A stretch of 64,000 bases of DNA, taken from assembly GCF_032818155.1 (NCBI RefSeq), contig NZ_CP102589.1, positions 2,404,001-2,468,000 of the forward strand. Direction: 5' to 3'. The notes under the pieces were generated by a model, which ran no database searches, was not told where the DNA came from, and worked only from the letters and a program-made list of their open reading frames with translations. Position 1 is the first letter of the stretch, and every line of letters begins with the position of its first letter. Shown piece by piece: positions 26,627-36,461 of the stretch. The position numbers and the translations under genes are program-made. This stretch comes from Niallia taxi (GTDB lineage Bacteria > Bacillota > Bacilli > Bacillales > Cytobacillaceae).

Positions 26627-27850
26627 ATGAATAAGAAGATTTTTTTATACGTGAAGGCATTTTCAGATCTGGGAACATATATGGATTTAATTGCTATAAA
26701 TGTTTTAATGTACGCTGCAACCGGGAGTACTGGCTTGCTTGCTGCTACAATGGCATTCCGCACAATTGGAGGCTTGATTTCAAGCGTTTTTTCAGGGGTT
26801 CTTGCAGACAGATTTGACAGACGAAAGATTATGATACTCGCTGATATACTACGAGCTGCCATCATATTGTTACTGTTGTTTTTTCCTAATCCTGTCATGA
26901 TTATTGCAGTATGCTTTTTGATTGGTTTCACCACTAGCCTGTTTTCGGTTAGCTATAGTGCAGAAATTCCGCAAATATTTGGTGAGGATAAAGTAATCCA
27001 AACAAACGCACTTATAGCAAGGCTGACATCGGTAAGTCTAGTGTTCGGATTTATCGGTGCTGGAATAATAACGAATGTGGTTGGATATAAATGGACGTTG
27101 ATTATAGATGCCGTTACCTATATTTTATCTGCATTGATTTTAATGAAAATGAAATGGCAAACATCCACTGCACAAAAAAACGCAACCTCTGCCGCTGGAA
27201 GTGTAAAAAAAATCCTATCAAGTCTCAGCAAGGATTTAAAGGAAGTTAACGCCTTTATCTTATTAGCTCCAATGCTGTTATTAGTTAATGCCGTTTTTTT
27301 AATAGGGTCCTTTGCCGGAGCATCCCACAACTTAGGGATTCCCCTTCTGGCTGAAATGATTAGCGAGGAGAAGCAAAGCTTATATTATGGTCTGATTTGG
27401 GGAGCATGGGGACTCGGCTCTGTTTTTTCCACCATGATTATTCCGAAAATCAAATTTAACGATGATAGAAGTCTTTATTATGCAGCCTTTTTTTCGGCAA
27501 TGCTCATGTCAGCAGGCTTTATCACTTTCTTTTCAAACAGTAATAGTTGGCTTATTCTTGCATTTGCCTTTTTTACAGGGATTTTTGATGCAACCTTTAC
27601 AACCCTGCATGCTGTCATTCTTCAAAAAACCAATAATCATATTAGAGGGAGAATATTTGGTGTTGGCATGCTGTTAAAATCGCTTGGATTTGCCCTCGGC
27701 TTTATTGTTGCACCAATTGTGCTTGAGGCAAGCTCTTTAAAAATAATGGTATGGATTTTCCATGGCACATTAATTTCAGCAACACTTTGCATTATTTTCT
27801 ACGCAACACATTTACATAAAAAAGGAAAACAGTTGAAGAGTGTCTCTTAG
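26627..27850 (+). CDS. MFS transporter
   Basis: A 407-residue protein with about twelve membrane helices. The loop motif GVLADRFDRRKIMILAD after helix 2 is the major facilitator signature, here in the form common to MFS_3/macrolide- or enterobactin-exporter-like proteins. Ligand unknown. AAAGGAGCAGCA before ATG supports the start. Single gene with its own terminator. Confidence 0.88.
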   Translation: MNKKIFLYVKAFSDLGTYMDLIAINVLMYAATGSTGLLAATMAFRTIGGLISSVFSGVLADRFDRRKIMILADILRAAIILLLLFFPNPVMIIAVCFLIGFTTSLFSVSYSAEIPQIFGEDKVIQTNALIARLTSVSLVFGFIGAGIITNVVGYKWTLIIDAVTYILSALILMKMKWQTSTAQKNATSAAGSVKKILSSLSKDLKEVNAFILLAPMLLLVNAVFLIGSFAGASHNLGIPLLAEMISEEKQSLYYGLIWGAWGLGSVFSTMIIPKIKFNDDRSLYYAAFFSAMLMSAGFITFFSNSNSWLILAFAFFTGIFDATFTTLHAVILQKTNNHIRGRIFGVGMLLKSLGFALGFIVAPIVLEASSLKIMVWIFHGTLISATLCIIFYATHLHKKGKQLKSVS

Positions 27851-27854
27851 CAAA

Positions 27855-27887
27855 AAACAATCCCCGGCAATTTGCAGGGGATTGTTT
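27855..27887. terminator. Bidirectional terminator
   Basis: Stem AAACAATCCCC/GGGGATTGTTT with an 11-base loop, between the convergent MFS and M20 genes. Confidence 0.88.
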
Positions 27888-27892
27888 TTGTA

Positions 27893-29059
27893 TTATTGCA
27901 TACGATTAAATTCAGCTTTAATCTTTTGCAGTAATTCCGGGTTTGTTAATACTTCATACCCAGTTAACGCCATAGATTTAGCGCCGACAATCATTGCTTC
28001 TCTTGCCTGATCTGTCATCGCTGCCTCTCTGAATTCATGTGTATGGCATGCATACGCTTCGTTACAAATTTTAATATAAGGATGAATAGACGGCACTGCT
28101 TGGCTGACATTCCCCATATCAAGAGAACCAGAGCCATCTCTTTGTTCATAAATTTCCTCAACAGGTATGCCAAGAGACACTAGTTCGTTTGTGAAAGCTT
28201 CTGAAAGGGTGTCATTTGAAATCATATCATCATAAGAGAATTCATAGTTTGATACTTTAAATGTTGTACCAGTTTGCAGGGCAGCACCTTCTGCACACTT
28301 CTTCACCTTTTCAACTAGTTCATTAACATACTCTCTTTTGGCAGCACGAACATAGAATTGAGCAACAGCATAATCAGGTACAACATTCGCTGCTTTTCCG
28401 CCTTCTGGGATAATACCATGAATACGAGCATCTGAGGTTACATGCTGGCGTAGTGCGTTAATGCTGTTGAATGTTTGGATAACGGCATCTAATGCATTAA
28501 TGCCCATATGCGGACTTGCAGCTGCGTGTGCTGCTTTTCCGAAAAATTCAAATTGAATCGCATCCATTGCAAGAGATGCACCGCTTTTCATATTATTATC
28601 AAGTGGATGAACCATCATAGCCACATCAAGCTCTGAAAAGATGTCCTTCTCTGCCATTGTTACCTTGCCGCCCTTTGTTTCTTCTGCAGGCGTTCCATAT
28701 ACGATTACCTTTCCGCCAGTCTCAGCAAGCACCTTGCTAAGACCGATTCCTGCTGCAATTCCCATTGTTCCAATCAAGTTATGACCGCATGCATGTCCGA
28801 CTTCTGGCAGCGCATCATATTCTGACATAAAGCCGATAACAGGACCTTCCTTTCCACTGTCAAATACGGCCCGAAAGGCAGTTGGCAGACCACAAAACTC
28901 TCTTTCGACCTCAAAGTCATGATCTAATAATGTTTTAATTAAAATAGCGCTCGCCTTGAATTCTTCATGTCCAAGTTCTGGATTTTCCCCAATATATATA
29001 CTAATTTCCTCGAATGTTTTTTTATGTTGTTCAATTGTGTCAATGATTGTTTGTTTCAA
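27893..29059 (-). CDS. M20 family metallopeptidase/amidohydrolase
   Basis: A 388-residue zinc-dependent hydrolase of the M20D (aminoacylase, AbgB-like) branch. The metal-site segments are MSEYDALPEVGHACGHNLIG and GTPAEETKGGK, with HAAASPHMGINALDA in the lid domain. Substrates in this branch are N-acyl or N-carbamoyl amino acids, or p-aminobenzoyl-glutamate. It starts with TTG (AAAGG five bases ahead). Confidence 0.9.
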   Translation of the reverse strand: MKQTIIDTIEQHKKTFEEISIYIGENPELGHEEFKASAILIKTLLDHDFEVEREFCGLPTAFRAVFDSGKEGPVIGFMSEYDALPEVGHACGHNLIGTMGIAAGIGLSKVLAETGGKVIVYGTPAEETKGGKVTMAEKDIFSELDVAMMVHPLDNNMKSGASLAMDAIQFEFFGKAAHAAASPHMGINALDAVIQTFNSINALRQHVTSDARIHGIIPEGGKAANVVPDYAVAQFYVRAAKREYVNELVEKVKKCAEGAALQTGTTFKVSNYEFSYDDMISNDTLSEAFTNELVSLGIPVEEIYEQRDGSGSLDMGNVSQAVPSIHPYIKICNEAYACHTHEFREAAMTDQAREAMIVGAKSMALTGYEVLTNPELLQKIKAEFNRMQ

Positions 29060-29178
29060 CTAAACCTTTCCCTTCTCCCTATAATGATACTATTTTACCA
29101 AAATTATTAGAGATTAACATTATAAAATGATTAAAAATTATATTTTAAGCATATTTATACAAAAAACAAAAAATGAAA

Positions 29179-29202
29179 AAGACAGACCTTATCGCCTGTC
29201 TT
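29179..29202 (-). terminator. Terminator after speD
   Basis: Stem AAGACAG/CTGTCTT, loop of about 10 bases, followed by TTTTTC on the minus strand, 6 bases past the speD stop. Confidence 0.75.
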
Positions 29203-29207
29203 CTTTA

Positions 29208-30017
29208 TTAACCGCTTATATTTTTTCCGTAAAAAATTTCATTCATCTCTACAGTGAGCTTTTCGGTTATGTCTGCTTGCTCCTTTTCACTGAGCTCATC
29301 TGCCGTATAACCGAATAAATAATTATTTAAGTCAAATTGCTTTAGCTTGCATTTCGTATGAAAAATATTTTCTTGATAAATATTCACATCAATCATATCG
29401 AAAATTTTCTGCGCTTCTAATGGAATATAATTTTGGATGGAATTAATATCATGGTCAATAAACAATTTATGGCCATGAATATCACGTGTAAACCCTCTGA
29501 CTCTGTAATCAATAATCATAATGTCAGTATCAAAGGAATGGATTAAGTAGTTAAGTGCCTTTAAGGGAGATATCTCTCCACATGTAGAAACATCTATATC
29601 TGCTCTAAATGTGCTGATTCCTTCATCTGGATGATATTCTGGATAAGTATGAACAGTTATATGACTTTTATCAAGGTGGATAACAACAGAATCAGGCAGG
29701 GGCCCAGGAGATTCTTCAAATACATCCTCAGGAGCCTCCGCCACAGGACCTTCAGAAACTAGCAGTGTCACACTTGCTCCCTGCGGTTCATAATCCTGTT
29801 TTGCCACATTTAAAACATGTGCTCCGATAATTTCCGCCACATTCTTTAAAATGCTTGTTAATCTATCAGCATTATATTGCTCATCAATGTATTGAAGATA
29901 GCTTTCTCGTTCTTCCTTTGTTCTTGTATAGCAAATATCATACATGTTGAAGCTCAGTGATTTTGTCAAATTATTAAATCCATGCAATTCAATGCGTTGT
30001 TCAGGTGTTAAGCTCAT
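29208..30017 (-). CDS. speD: S-adenosylmethionine decarboxylase, long (E. coli-type) class
   Basis: Makes decarboxylated SAM, the aminopropyl donor for spermidine. The protein is 269 residues and aligns along its whole length with E. coli SpeD ([45 protein letters not shown]). The self-cleavage site that forms the pyruvoyl group is in [18 protein letters not shown]. subtilis uses a much shorter SpeD of about 126 residues, so this is a different class. No spermidine synthase gene is adjacent. GGGGGATTACGAAC precedes the ATG. Confidence 0.95.
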   Translation of the reverse strand: MSLTPEQRIELHGFNNLTKSLSFNMYDICYTRTKEERESYLQYIDEQYNADRLTSILKNVAEIIGAHVLNVAKQDYEPQGASVTLLVSEGPVAEAPEDVFEESPGPLPDSVVIHLDKSHITVHTYPEYHPDEGISTFRADIDVSTCGEISPLKALNYLIHSFDTDIMIIDYRVRGFTRDIHGHKLFIDHDINSIQNYIPLEAQKIFDMIDVNIYQENIFHTKCKLKQFDLNNYLFGYTADELSEKEQADITEKLTVEMNEIFYGKNISG

Positions 30018-30143
30018 GTTCGTAATCCCCCTATTTGTGCTAAAAATAAGTGCACTTTCAAATAGTCTTATGTTACCCCTATCTGTTTGAAAATAACCAC
30101 AAGTATAGAAGTGTAAAAAAACTGCTATAGAGGGATTAGTTGA

Positions 30144-31073
30144 TCAGAACATACTCAGTGAATATTTTTTCGCCAGAATTTCAAGCAGTTTTAAGCCGGC
30201 AACACTATTTCCTTTATCATCAAGAGCAGGTCCAGAAATACCAATACCGAAACGATTAGGAACAGCTCCTAAAATGCCGCCAGAAACACCACTTTTAGCC
30301 GGGATGCCAACACGTACAGCAAACTCGCCTGATGCATTATACATGCCGCATGTAACCATAAAGGTCTTACAAATTCGAGCAACATGTGCTGGCATAATTC
30401 TGTTGTTTGTACCTGGCTCTACCCCGTCCATGGCGAAAATAATGCCAATTCGTGCTAAATCGAGACAATTTACTTCAATCGCACACTGTTTCGTATACAG
30501 ATCTAGCAGCTCTTCAACATCCTCATTAATAATGCCATGCTGCTTCATGAAGTGACATAAGGCTCTGTTTAAATGAGAGGTTTCATATTCTGATCTTGCT
30601 ACCTCTTCTGAGTAACTGATATCATCATTGCCAGAAAGCTTTTTCACAAATTCAAGGATGTTGTCAAACCGTTCTTTAACAGAGCTACCTTTTATCATGC
30701 TAGTTACAGCAAGTGCACCTGCATTTATCATCGGATTTAATGGCTTGGATGGATTACTCATTTCCAGCTTTACAATCGAATTGAAGGGGTCTCCTGTCGG
30801 TTCATAGCCGACTTTTTGGAACACAGTGTCTTCTCCTGACTCCATCAGCGCCAGTGCAAGTGTTAGTACCTTTGAAATGCTTTGCAGCGTAATTTTTTCT
30901 TTGATACAACCGGCTGAATAACAAGTGCCGTTCGGGTATATAACCGCTATCGACAGATTATCTGGGTTTGCTTTGCTTAACGCTGGTATGTAATCAGCAA
31001 CTTTTCCTTCCTTTGTGTAGCTTTTTGCTTCTTCTAATATAACTTCTAACTCTTCTACCGTTTTACATGGCAT
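30144..31073 (-). CDS. glsA: Glutaminase
   Basis: Hydrolyses L-glutamine to glutamate and ammonia. A 309-residue serine-dependent glutaminase of the beta-lactamase-like fold: [20 protein letters not shown] carries the catalytic Ser-x-x-Lys, with [15 protein letters not shown] and [18 protein letters not shown] further on. Normal length. A 10-bp inverted repeat sits 38 bases upstream. It is on the same strand as speD, with about 125 bases between, so co-transcription is possible. Confidence 0.94.
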   Translation of the reverse strand: MPCKTVEELEVILEEAKSYTKEGKVADYIPALSKANPDNLSIAVIYPNGTCYSAGCIKEKITLQSISKVLTLALALMESGEDTVFQKVGYEPTGDPFNSIVKLEMSNPSKPLNPMINAGALAVTSMIKGSSVKERFDNILEFVKKLSGNDDISYSEEVARSEYETSHLNRALCHFMKQHGIINEDVEELLDLYTKQCAIEVNCLDLARIGIIFAMDGVEPGTNNRIMPAHVARICKTFMVTCGMYNASGEFAVRVGIPAKSGVSGGILGAVPNRFGIGISGPALDDKGNSVAGLKLLEILAKKYSLSMF

Positions 31074-31110
31074 CCTTTATCACCAACTCTTTTAATATCG
31101 TTTTCCTTCA

Positions 31111-31135
31111 TTATTTCCTTATCAGAAGGAAATAA
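31111..31135. promoter_or_regulatory. Inverted repeat upstream of glsA
   Basis: TTATTTCCTT, 5 bases, AAGGAAATAA: perfect 10-base arms, 38 bases before the glsA start. There is no T tract, so it is more like an operator than a terminator. It does not match the TnrA consensus. Confidence 0.4.
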
Positions 31136-31224
31136 ACTTACCTGCCAAAACAAGCACGCTTCTATATACTTATACTACACAAAAAGACTGGAAACAATCA
31201 CCAACCTAGTTTATGTAATCTAAA

Positions 31225-31255
31225 AAAGGACTGGAATCGTTGCTTCCAGTCCTTT
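31225..31255 (-). terminator. Terminator after the PAS-GGDEF-EAL gene
   Basis: Stem AAAGGACTGGAA/TTCCAGTCCTTT with a 7-base loop and T tract, just after the stop. Confidence 0.88.
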
Positions 31256-31257
31256 TT

Positions 31258-33471
31258 TTAGTTAATGTTTTTTAGCTGTTCATGCAGCATTTTTTCAATG
31301 TCCTCTTTCGGCAGAGGTTTGCTGTAGTAGAAACCCTGCCCGAGAACACAATGGTTATGTTTTAAAAATTCTAGTTGTTCTTTTTGTTCAATTCCCTCGG
31401 CGATAACCGAGAAGTTCATATTATGTCCCATATCGATGATGGCCTTAACTAAGGAACCTTTGTGAACTGGGTCTGTAATATCATCAACAAAAGTTTTATC
31501 AATTTTAATCGTGTCAATCGGTAAATACTTTAAGTAGCTTAATGACGAATAGCCTTTGCCAAAGTCATCTATTGAAATATTAAAACCATATGCTTTTAGT
31601 TTATGAAGTATCTCTAAGGATAAATCCATATTTTGCAAGGTGCTTTCTGTAATTTCCAATTCAATCATTTTTGTATTTAATCCATATTTGTCGACATGCT
31701 CCCCAATAATTTCAGCAAAATCAGAACAATGAAATTGTCTTGCTGAAATATTAATCGACATTTTTATGTCATTAATGCCTTGCTTATTCCATGCCCTCAT
31801 TTGCTGGGCTGCTTGTTTGATAACCCAATCGCCAATCGGCACGATTAAATTTGTCTCTTCTGCTATTGGAATAAATTCTGCCGGAGAAACAAAGCCGAAT
31901 TTCGGATGATTCCAGCGTAGTAATGCTTCGACACCGAATATTTCCTCTGTAAGAATATTAAATTGCGGCTGGTAATACAATGAAAGCTCCTGCTTTTTAA
32001 TCGCCTTTCTTAGCTCCATTTCCAGCATCATTTTTCGGGCGCCACTTTCCTCGAGCGCATGTGAATAAAACTGATAGTTATTTTTTCCATTTTCCTTTGC
32101 TAAATACATAGCGGCATCGGCATTTTTGATTAACGTTTCCTGATCCTTACCATCTGCTGGATAATTACTGATGCCTATGCTTGGTGTAACGAAAAATTCC
32201 TCTGTCTTAATTATTAGCGGCTGGTTGAAGGCCTCTAGTATAGTATTTGCCTTTTGCTTTACTTCCAGCAAATTTGCATTTTCGAGAATTATCACAAATT
32301 CATCACCGCCAAGCCGTGCGACAAAATCTTCGTCTTTCAGCGATAAGCTAAGAGTATTGGCTACCTTTTTCAAAATTATATCGCCGGTAGAGTGTCCTCT
32401 TGTGTCATTGATTCGCTTAAACTGATCCAAATCTAAAAACAATACGTATAAGGAATCGACTGCAGGACTATGAAGGCGTTCATGCAAATGAACCATACAG
32501 CTGTACCTGTTCGGCAGCTCTGTTAACGTGTCATGATAGGCTAATTGCTTAATTAAGTTGTCCGATTTTTTTCGTTCGGTAATATCACGTCCGACAACAA
32601 GCACCGCATGCCTTCCTGCATACATAATTGGCATGCAGGACAGCTCCACATCAATAATTCTTTGCTGTAATGTTTTAACTTGAACTTCTACTCTTAAATT
32701 CTTGGCACCATTTATAGAAAATTCGCTATCAATTTTTTCATAGTCTTCCTTCGACAGCAAATCATAAACGGTGTTACCGACAAGCTCAGAAGGGCTGACA
32801 GCGCCAATAAGCTTGCTTCCTGCATAATTGATATACAGCATTTCATAGTTGCTGACTACAGCAATTATATCCGGTGACATCTCCACAAGCGTGCTGAAGC
32901 GGTCCTCGTTTTCTTTACTTTCTGTTATATCAAAAAAAATACTTGTAAACTCTGTCCTTTTGCCATTGCCATCAAAACCGGGTATACCTTTGTCTTTAAT
33001 CCAGCGAATTCCGCCGTCCGGCTTAACAATTCGGTAAATACTTGTGACTTCCGCTCCTATACTTAATGCTTCTAGCCTTTCTTCTATTACATGATAATCG
33101 TCTTCATGAACAGATTCTTTCCATAAATCATTATTTTGATAGAATTCTGCAATGGATCTGCCATAAATCCTTTCCATACCAGAAGTAATTAGCAGTGTTC
33201 CAGTCTTGTAATCATGATACCAAATTGCCATATCCATTGTTTCAAAAATGGTCTGAAGCTTCATACTGCTATTTCTCAATTCTAATATGATTATTGATAT
33301 ATTCTTTAATAGTACCAGCAGCGAAAATATTGTTACGAGACTGAAGATGGTATGCAGAATAATAAATACAGTATGATTCAAATAGTGGTAAAAGATATTT
33401 ACAAGCATTGATAGAACAACAAATAAACAAAGGGTAATGATCCATTTCGTTTGACTGTTTTTATAGACCAT
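31258..33471 (-). CDS. PAS-PAS-GGDEF-EAL cyclic-di-GMP turnover protein
   Basis: A 737-residue protein. Two N-terminal membrane helices are followed by PAS/PAC domains (WYHDYKTGTLLITSGMERIY and MSPDIIAVVSNYEM regions), a GGDEF domain with intact ARLGGDEFVIIL, and an EAL domain with VEALLRWNHP, ISIDDFGKGYSSLSYLK and AEGIEQKEQ. Both catalytic halves look complete, so it could make or break c-di-GMP depending on the PAS input. The preferred start is MVYKNSQ with AGGTGA ahead; a GTG four codons earlier is possible. Single gene. Confidence 0.93.
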   Translation of the reverse strand: MVYKNSQTKWIITLCLFVVLSMLVNIFYHYLNHTVFIILHTIFSLVTIFSLLVLLKNISIIILELRNSSMKLQTIFETMDMAIWYHDYKTGTLLITSGMERIYGRSIAEFYQNNDLWKESVHEDDYHVIEERLEALSIGAEVTSIYRIVKPDGGIRWIKDKGIPGFDGNGKRTEFTSIFFDITESKENEDRFSTLVEMSPDIIAVVSNYEMLYINYAGSKLIGAVSPSELVGNTVYDLLSKEDYEKIDSEFSINGAKNLRVEVQVKTLQQRIIDVELSCMPIMYAGRHAVLVVGRDITERKKSDNLIKQLAYHDTLTELPNRYSCMVHLHERLHSPAVDSLYVLFLDLDQFKRINDTRGHSTGDIILKKVANTLSLSLKDEDFVARLGGDEFVIILENANLLEVKQKANTILEAFNQPLIIKTEEFFVTPSIGISNYPADGKDQETLIKNADAAMYLAKENGKNNYQFYSHALEESGARKMMLEMELRKAIKKQELSLYYQPQFNILTEEIFGVEALLRWNHPKFGFVSPAEFIPIAEETNLIVPIGDWVIKQAAQQMRAWNKQGINDIKMSINISARQFHCSDFAEIIGEHVDKYGLNTKMIELEITESTLQNMDLSLEILHKLKAYGFNISIDDFGKGYSSLSYLKYLPIDTIKIDKTFVDDITDPVHKGSLVKAIIDMGHNMNFSVIAEGIEQKEQLEFLKHNHCVLGQGFYYSKPLPKEDIEKMLHEQLKNIN

Positions 33472-33599
33472 TGTTGCTTTCACCTATCTTTCATTATCCC
33501 TGTTTCTTTGTGGGTCTTCATTTAGTACCCAATTTCTCTTTTTATCGGCATATTAATGGGTTTTGTTGAGTGCTCGTACACTTTTATCCATAAAAAAAA

Positions 33600-33622
33600 A
33601 ACAGGAAGGCTGTTCTTCCTGT
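33600..33622 (-). terminator. Terminator after the EamA gene
   Basis: Stem AACAGGAAG/CTTCCTGTT with a long T tract on the minus strand, about 85 bases past the stop. Confidence 0.8.
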
Positions 33623-33706
33623 TACATTTTGAAGATGCTAATCTTTTGAAAAGGTTTATTACTAAAAAGAGACAAACAACAGCCTTTATGAATCTTCAGC
33701 AAGAAA

Positions 33707-34132
33707 TTAGTGCAGCGCAGCCAAAATGACTCCAACAGTAATAAGGCCAATTCCTACTCCGTTAATGAGACTGATTTTTTCCCCTAAAAAAATAATGGCG
33801 ATTATTGCTGCTAATACTACGCTTAATTTATCAATCGGTGCAACCTGTGTCACCTTACCTGTTTTTAACGCGAGAAAATAAAACAGCCACGATGTTGCAC
33901 CTGCAATACCACTGAGTACAATAAAAAGGAAATTCTTTTTGTCAGATATTATTGTTGGGATTTTATGAAGATTGCCTTCTATTGCAACAACAACTAAAAG
34001 AAAAAGTGCCATGATAATTGCTCGGACGGCTGTAGCTGTATTGGAATCAATATTTTGCAGACCCACTTTTCCAAATATCCCAACTAAAGCAGCGCAAACT
34101 GCAGAAAGTATAGCAAAAAGTAACCAAGACAA
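33707..34132 (-). CDS. Single-domain EamA family transporter
   Basis: A 141-residue protein with about five helices, one EamA unit rather than the usual two (ten helices). LLFAILSAVCAALVGIFGKVG and FLGEKISLINGVGIGLITVG are typical. Half-size members work as dimers. Substrate unknown. A TTG start seven bases after AAAGGAGG. Divergent from the flavin monooxygenase gene. Confidence 0.85.
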   Translation of the reverse strand: MSWLLFAILSAVCAALVGIFGKVGLQNIDSNTATAVRAIIMALFLLVVVAIEGNLHKIPTIISDKKNFLFIVLSGIAGATSWLFYFLALKTGKVTQVAPIDKLSVVLAAIIAIIFLGEKISLINGVGIGLITVGVILAALH

Positions 34133-34353
34133 ACAAATTCCTCCTTTTTATGTATTATGTTTGGTAATGCAAATTTTACTCTTTTATCGTAAAATTTGTA
34201 AAAATCTCCTCTTATATTTAGATTTTTTCCTTTTTAATAAATACAGAGTATATTTATAGGTTTTATAGATTCAAGTATATTGACAGTTAGTATACCTCTA
34301 TAATAACATTAATAATATTCAAAAAACTTTAGTGTCCTAAAAGGAGAATGTAC

Positions 34354-35409
34354 ATGAAATTTGGATTTTGGCTACCTATTTTTGGTGGATGGCTGCGAAA
34401 TGTTGATGATGAGAACATGCCTCCTACATTTGATTATGCAAAAAAGGTCATTCAAAGTGCAGAAAATTGGGGCTATGATACGACTTTAATAGCGGAATTA
34501 TACTTAAATGATATTAAAGGTCCTGAAACAGATTCAATTGAAGCATGGTCAACGGCTGCTGCTCTTGCTGCTGTGACAGAAAAAATAGAAATCATGACAG
34601 CAATCCGTCCTGGCTTCCATAATCCTGCTGTTGCGGCTAAAATGGCTGCCAATATCGATCATATAAGTAATGGCAGGTTTACTTTGAACGTTGTATCTGC
34701 TTGGTGGGAGGAAGAAGCAAGGCAATATGGTGGAATCTTTACAGAGCATGATGAAAGATATGAACGTACAGAGGAATTTTTAGCTATTTTGAAAGGTTTA
34801 TGGACAGAAGAAACCTTTAGCTTTAAAGGTAAGTTCTATGATATCAAAGATGCGAAGCTTGCTCCAAAGCCTGTTCAAAAGCCAAATCCGATTCTTTATG
34901 CTGGTGGCGAAAGCCCAAAAGGCAAAGCAGTCATCGCTGAAAATTGTGATGCATATGTCATGCATGGCGGAACAGTTGACGAGATTTCAGTTAAAATAAA
35001 GGATATGCAAAACAAAAGAACAGAACTTGGCAAGGAACCTTTTGCCTCCTTCGGAATGGCAGCATATGTGATTTGCCGTGATACACAAGAAGAAGCAGAA
35101 CAAGAGCTTGCTAGAATTACAGATGTCAAGGAATCCTCTGCTTATGCTGGGTTTGTTGACTTTGTTAATAAATCACAGCTCGAACAGCAAATTAAATTGC
35201 AAGATTATTCTGTTTCTAACAGAGGACTTAGACCTGGTCTGATTGGTACGCCTGAGCAAATAGCCAAAAAGATACTTGAGTATGAAGATGCTGGAATTAA
35301 CCTGCTGTTGCTGCAGTTCTCTCCACAGCTAGAAGAGATGAAAAAGTTCTCTGAACAAGTTATGCCGCTTGTAGAATCATTAAAAATAGAAAGAGAAGTG
35401 AGCAAATAA
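34354..35409 (+). CDS. LLM-class FMNH2-dependent monooxygenase (SfnG/SsuD-like)
   Basis: A 351-residue luciferase-like monooxygenase. FWLPIFGGW at the N-terminus, then IRPGFHNPAVAAKMAANIDH, FTLNVVSAWWEEEARQYGG and EHDERYERTEEFLAIL are the signature of the alkanesulfonate/dimethylsulfone monooxygenase branch. Such enzymes release sulfur or open carbon bonds using reduced flavin from a partner reductase. None is adjacent. Its stop codon shares a base with the ATG of the ATP-grasp gene, so translation is coupled. I prefer the second ATG (AAAAGGAG 7 bases ahead). Confidence 0.88.
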   Translation: MKFGFWLPIFGGWLRNVDDENMPPTFDYAKKVIQSAENWGYDTTLIAELYLNDIKGPETDSIEAWSTAAALAAVTEKIEIMTAIRPGFHNPAVAAKMAANIDHISNGRFTLNVVSAWWEEEARQYGGIFTEHDERYERTEEFLAILKGLWTEETFSFKGKFYDIKDAKLAPKPVQKPNPILYAGGESPKGKAVIAENCDAYVMHGGTVDEISVKIKDMQNKRTELGKEPFASFGMAAYVICRDTQEEAEQELARITDVKESSAYAGFVDFVNKSQLEQQIKLQDYSVSNRGLRPGLIGTPEQIAKKILEYEDAGINLLLLQFSPQLEEMKKFSEQVMPLVESLKIEREVSK

Positions 35410-36359
35410 TGAGCAAAGTATATGTTATCCATGAAAACAGTGAATGGACTGTTCATTTAACGAAGCGTCTGGAGGAGCTTCATATTCCCTTTGAAGAATG
35501 GGATTTATCAGAAGGTAATTTCGATTTATCGGAAGCTCCTCCTGAAGGAATCTTCTACAGCCGAATGAGCGCATCTTCGCATACGAGAGGACATCGTTAT
35601 GCAGCAGAATATACTGGTGCTGTCCTTGAATGGCTCGAATCTTATGGCAGAACGGTTATTAATGGAACAGGTGCTTTAAGACTGGAAGTAAGTAAAGCAG
35701 CACAGTATGCCGCTTTATTCAAGCATGGCATTCAAACACCGAAAACGCTCGTGGCAACTGGCAGTGAACAAATTATCCAAGCAGCAAAAAAGCTTGGTGA
35801 CCCCTCCTTTATCACAAAGCATAATCGAGCAGGAAAAGGCTTAGGTGTTCGCTTATTCCACTCCATTGAGGAGCTTGAGAGATATGTGTACGGACCAGAA
35901 TTCGAAGAGCCTGTGGATGGGATTACCTTAATTCAACAATATATTGAATCACCAGATCAAAGCATCACTCGCTGTGAGTTTGTTGGCGGAAAGTTTGTTT
36001 ATGCCGTTAAAGTCGACACGGCTGGCGGTTTTGAGCTGTGCCCTGCGGACGCTTGCCAAATCAATGATCTTTTCTGCCCTGTTGGCGAACAAGTAGAGGA
36101 AAAACCAAGCTTTTCCATTCAAAAAGACTTCCAAGAACCAGTTATCGAAAAATACGAGCAATTCCTCCAAGCACAAGGCATTAATGTTGCCGGAATTGAA
36201 TTCATGAAGGACAAGAATGGTACTCTTTACACGTATGACATTAACACGAATACTAATTATAATGCCGATGCAGAGAAGGAAGCAGGGATTTTTGGCATGC
36301 TGCAGCTAGCTCAGTATTTACAAGGATTACTTGAGAGTCAATCTGGAGTGGCCAATTAA
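35409..36359 (+). CDS. ATP-grasp ligase, RimK/alpha-L-glutamate-ligase-like
   Basis: A 316-residue ATP-grasp enzyme. The nucleotide-binding segment is FITKHNRAGKGLGVRLF, followed by TLIQQYIESPDQSITRCEFV and the metal-binding C-terminus IEFMKDKNGTLYTYDINTN. These enzymes join a carboxylate to an amine or thiol through an acyl-phosphate. The 1-base overlap with the preceding monooxygenase implies the two act in one pathway; the substrate is not evident. Followed by a terminator. Confidence 0.85.
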   Translation: MSKVYVIHENSEWTVHLTKRLEELHIPFEEWDLSEGNFDLSEAPPEGIFYSRMSASSHTRGHRYAAEYTGAVLEWLESYGRTVINGTGALRLEVSKAAQYAALFKHGIQTPKTLVATGSEQIIQAAKKLGDPSFITKHNRAGKGLGVRLFHSIEELERYVYGPEFEEPVDGITLIQQYIESPDQSITRCEFVGGKFVYAVKVDTAGGFELCPADACQINDLFCPVGEQVEEKPSFSIQKDFQEPVIEKYEQFLQAQGINVAGIEFMKDKNGTLYTYDINTNTNYNADAEKEAGIFGMLQLAQYLQGLLESQSGVAN

Positions 36360-36377
36360 TAGCATTTACATTTTTTA

Positions 36378-36410
36378 AGGACTGGCTGTCACAGACAGTC
36401 CGTTCTTTTT
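36378..36410 (+). terminator. Terminator after the ATP-grasp gene
   Basis: Stem GGACTG/CAGTCC with a loop containing GCTGTCACAGA, then a T tract, 20 bases past the stop. Confidence 0.7.
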
Positions 36411-36461
36411 TTCGCCAGCTATGATATGATATGAATGGATTGAAAAAGTGGAGGCGAAGCA

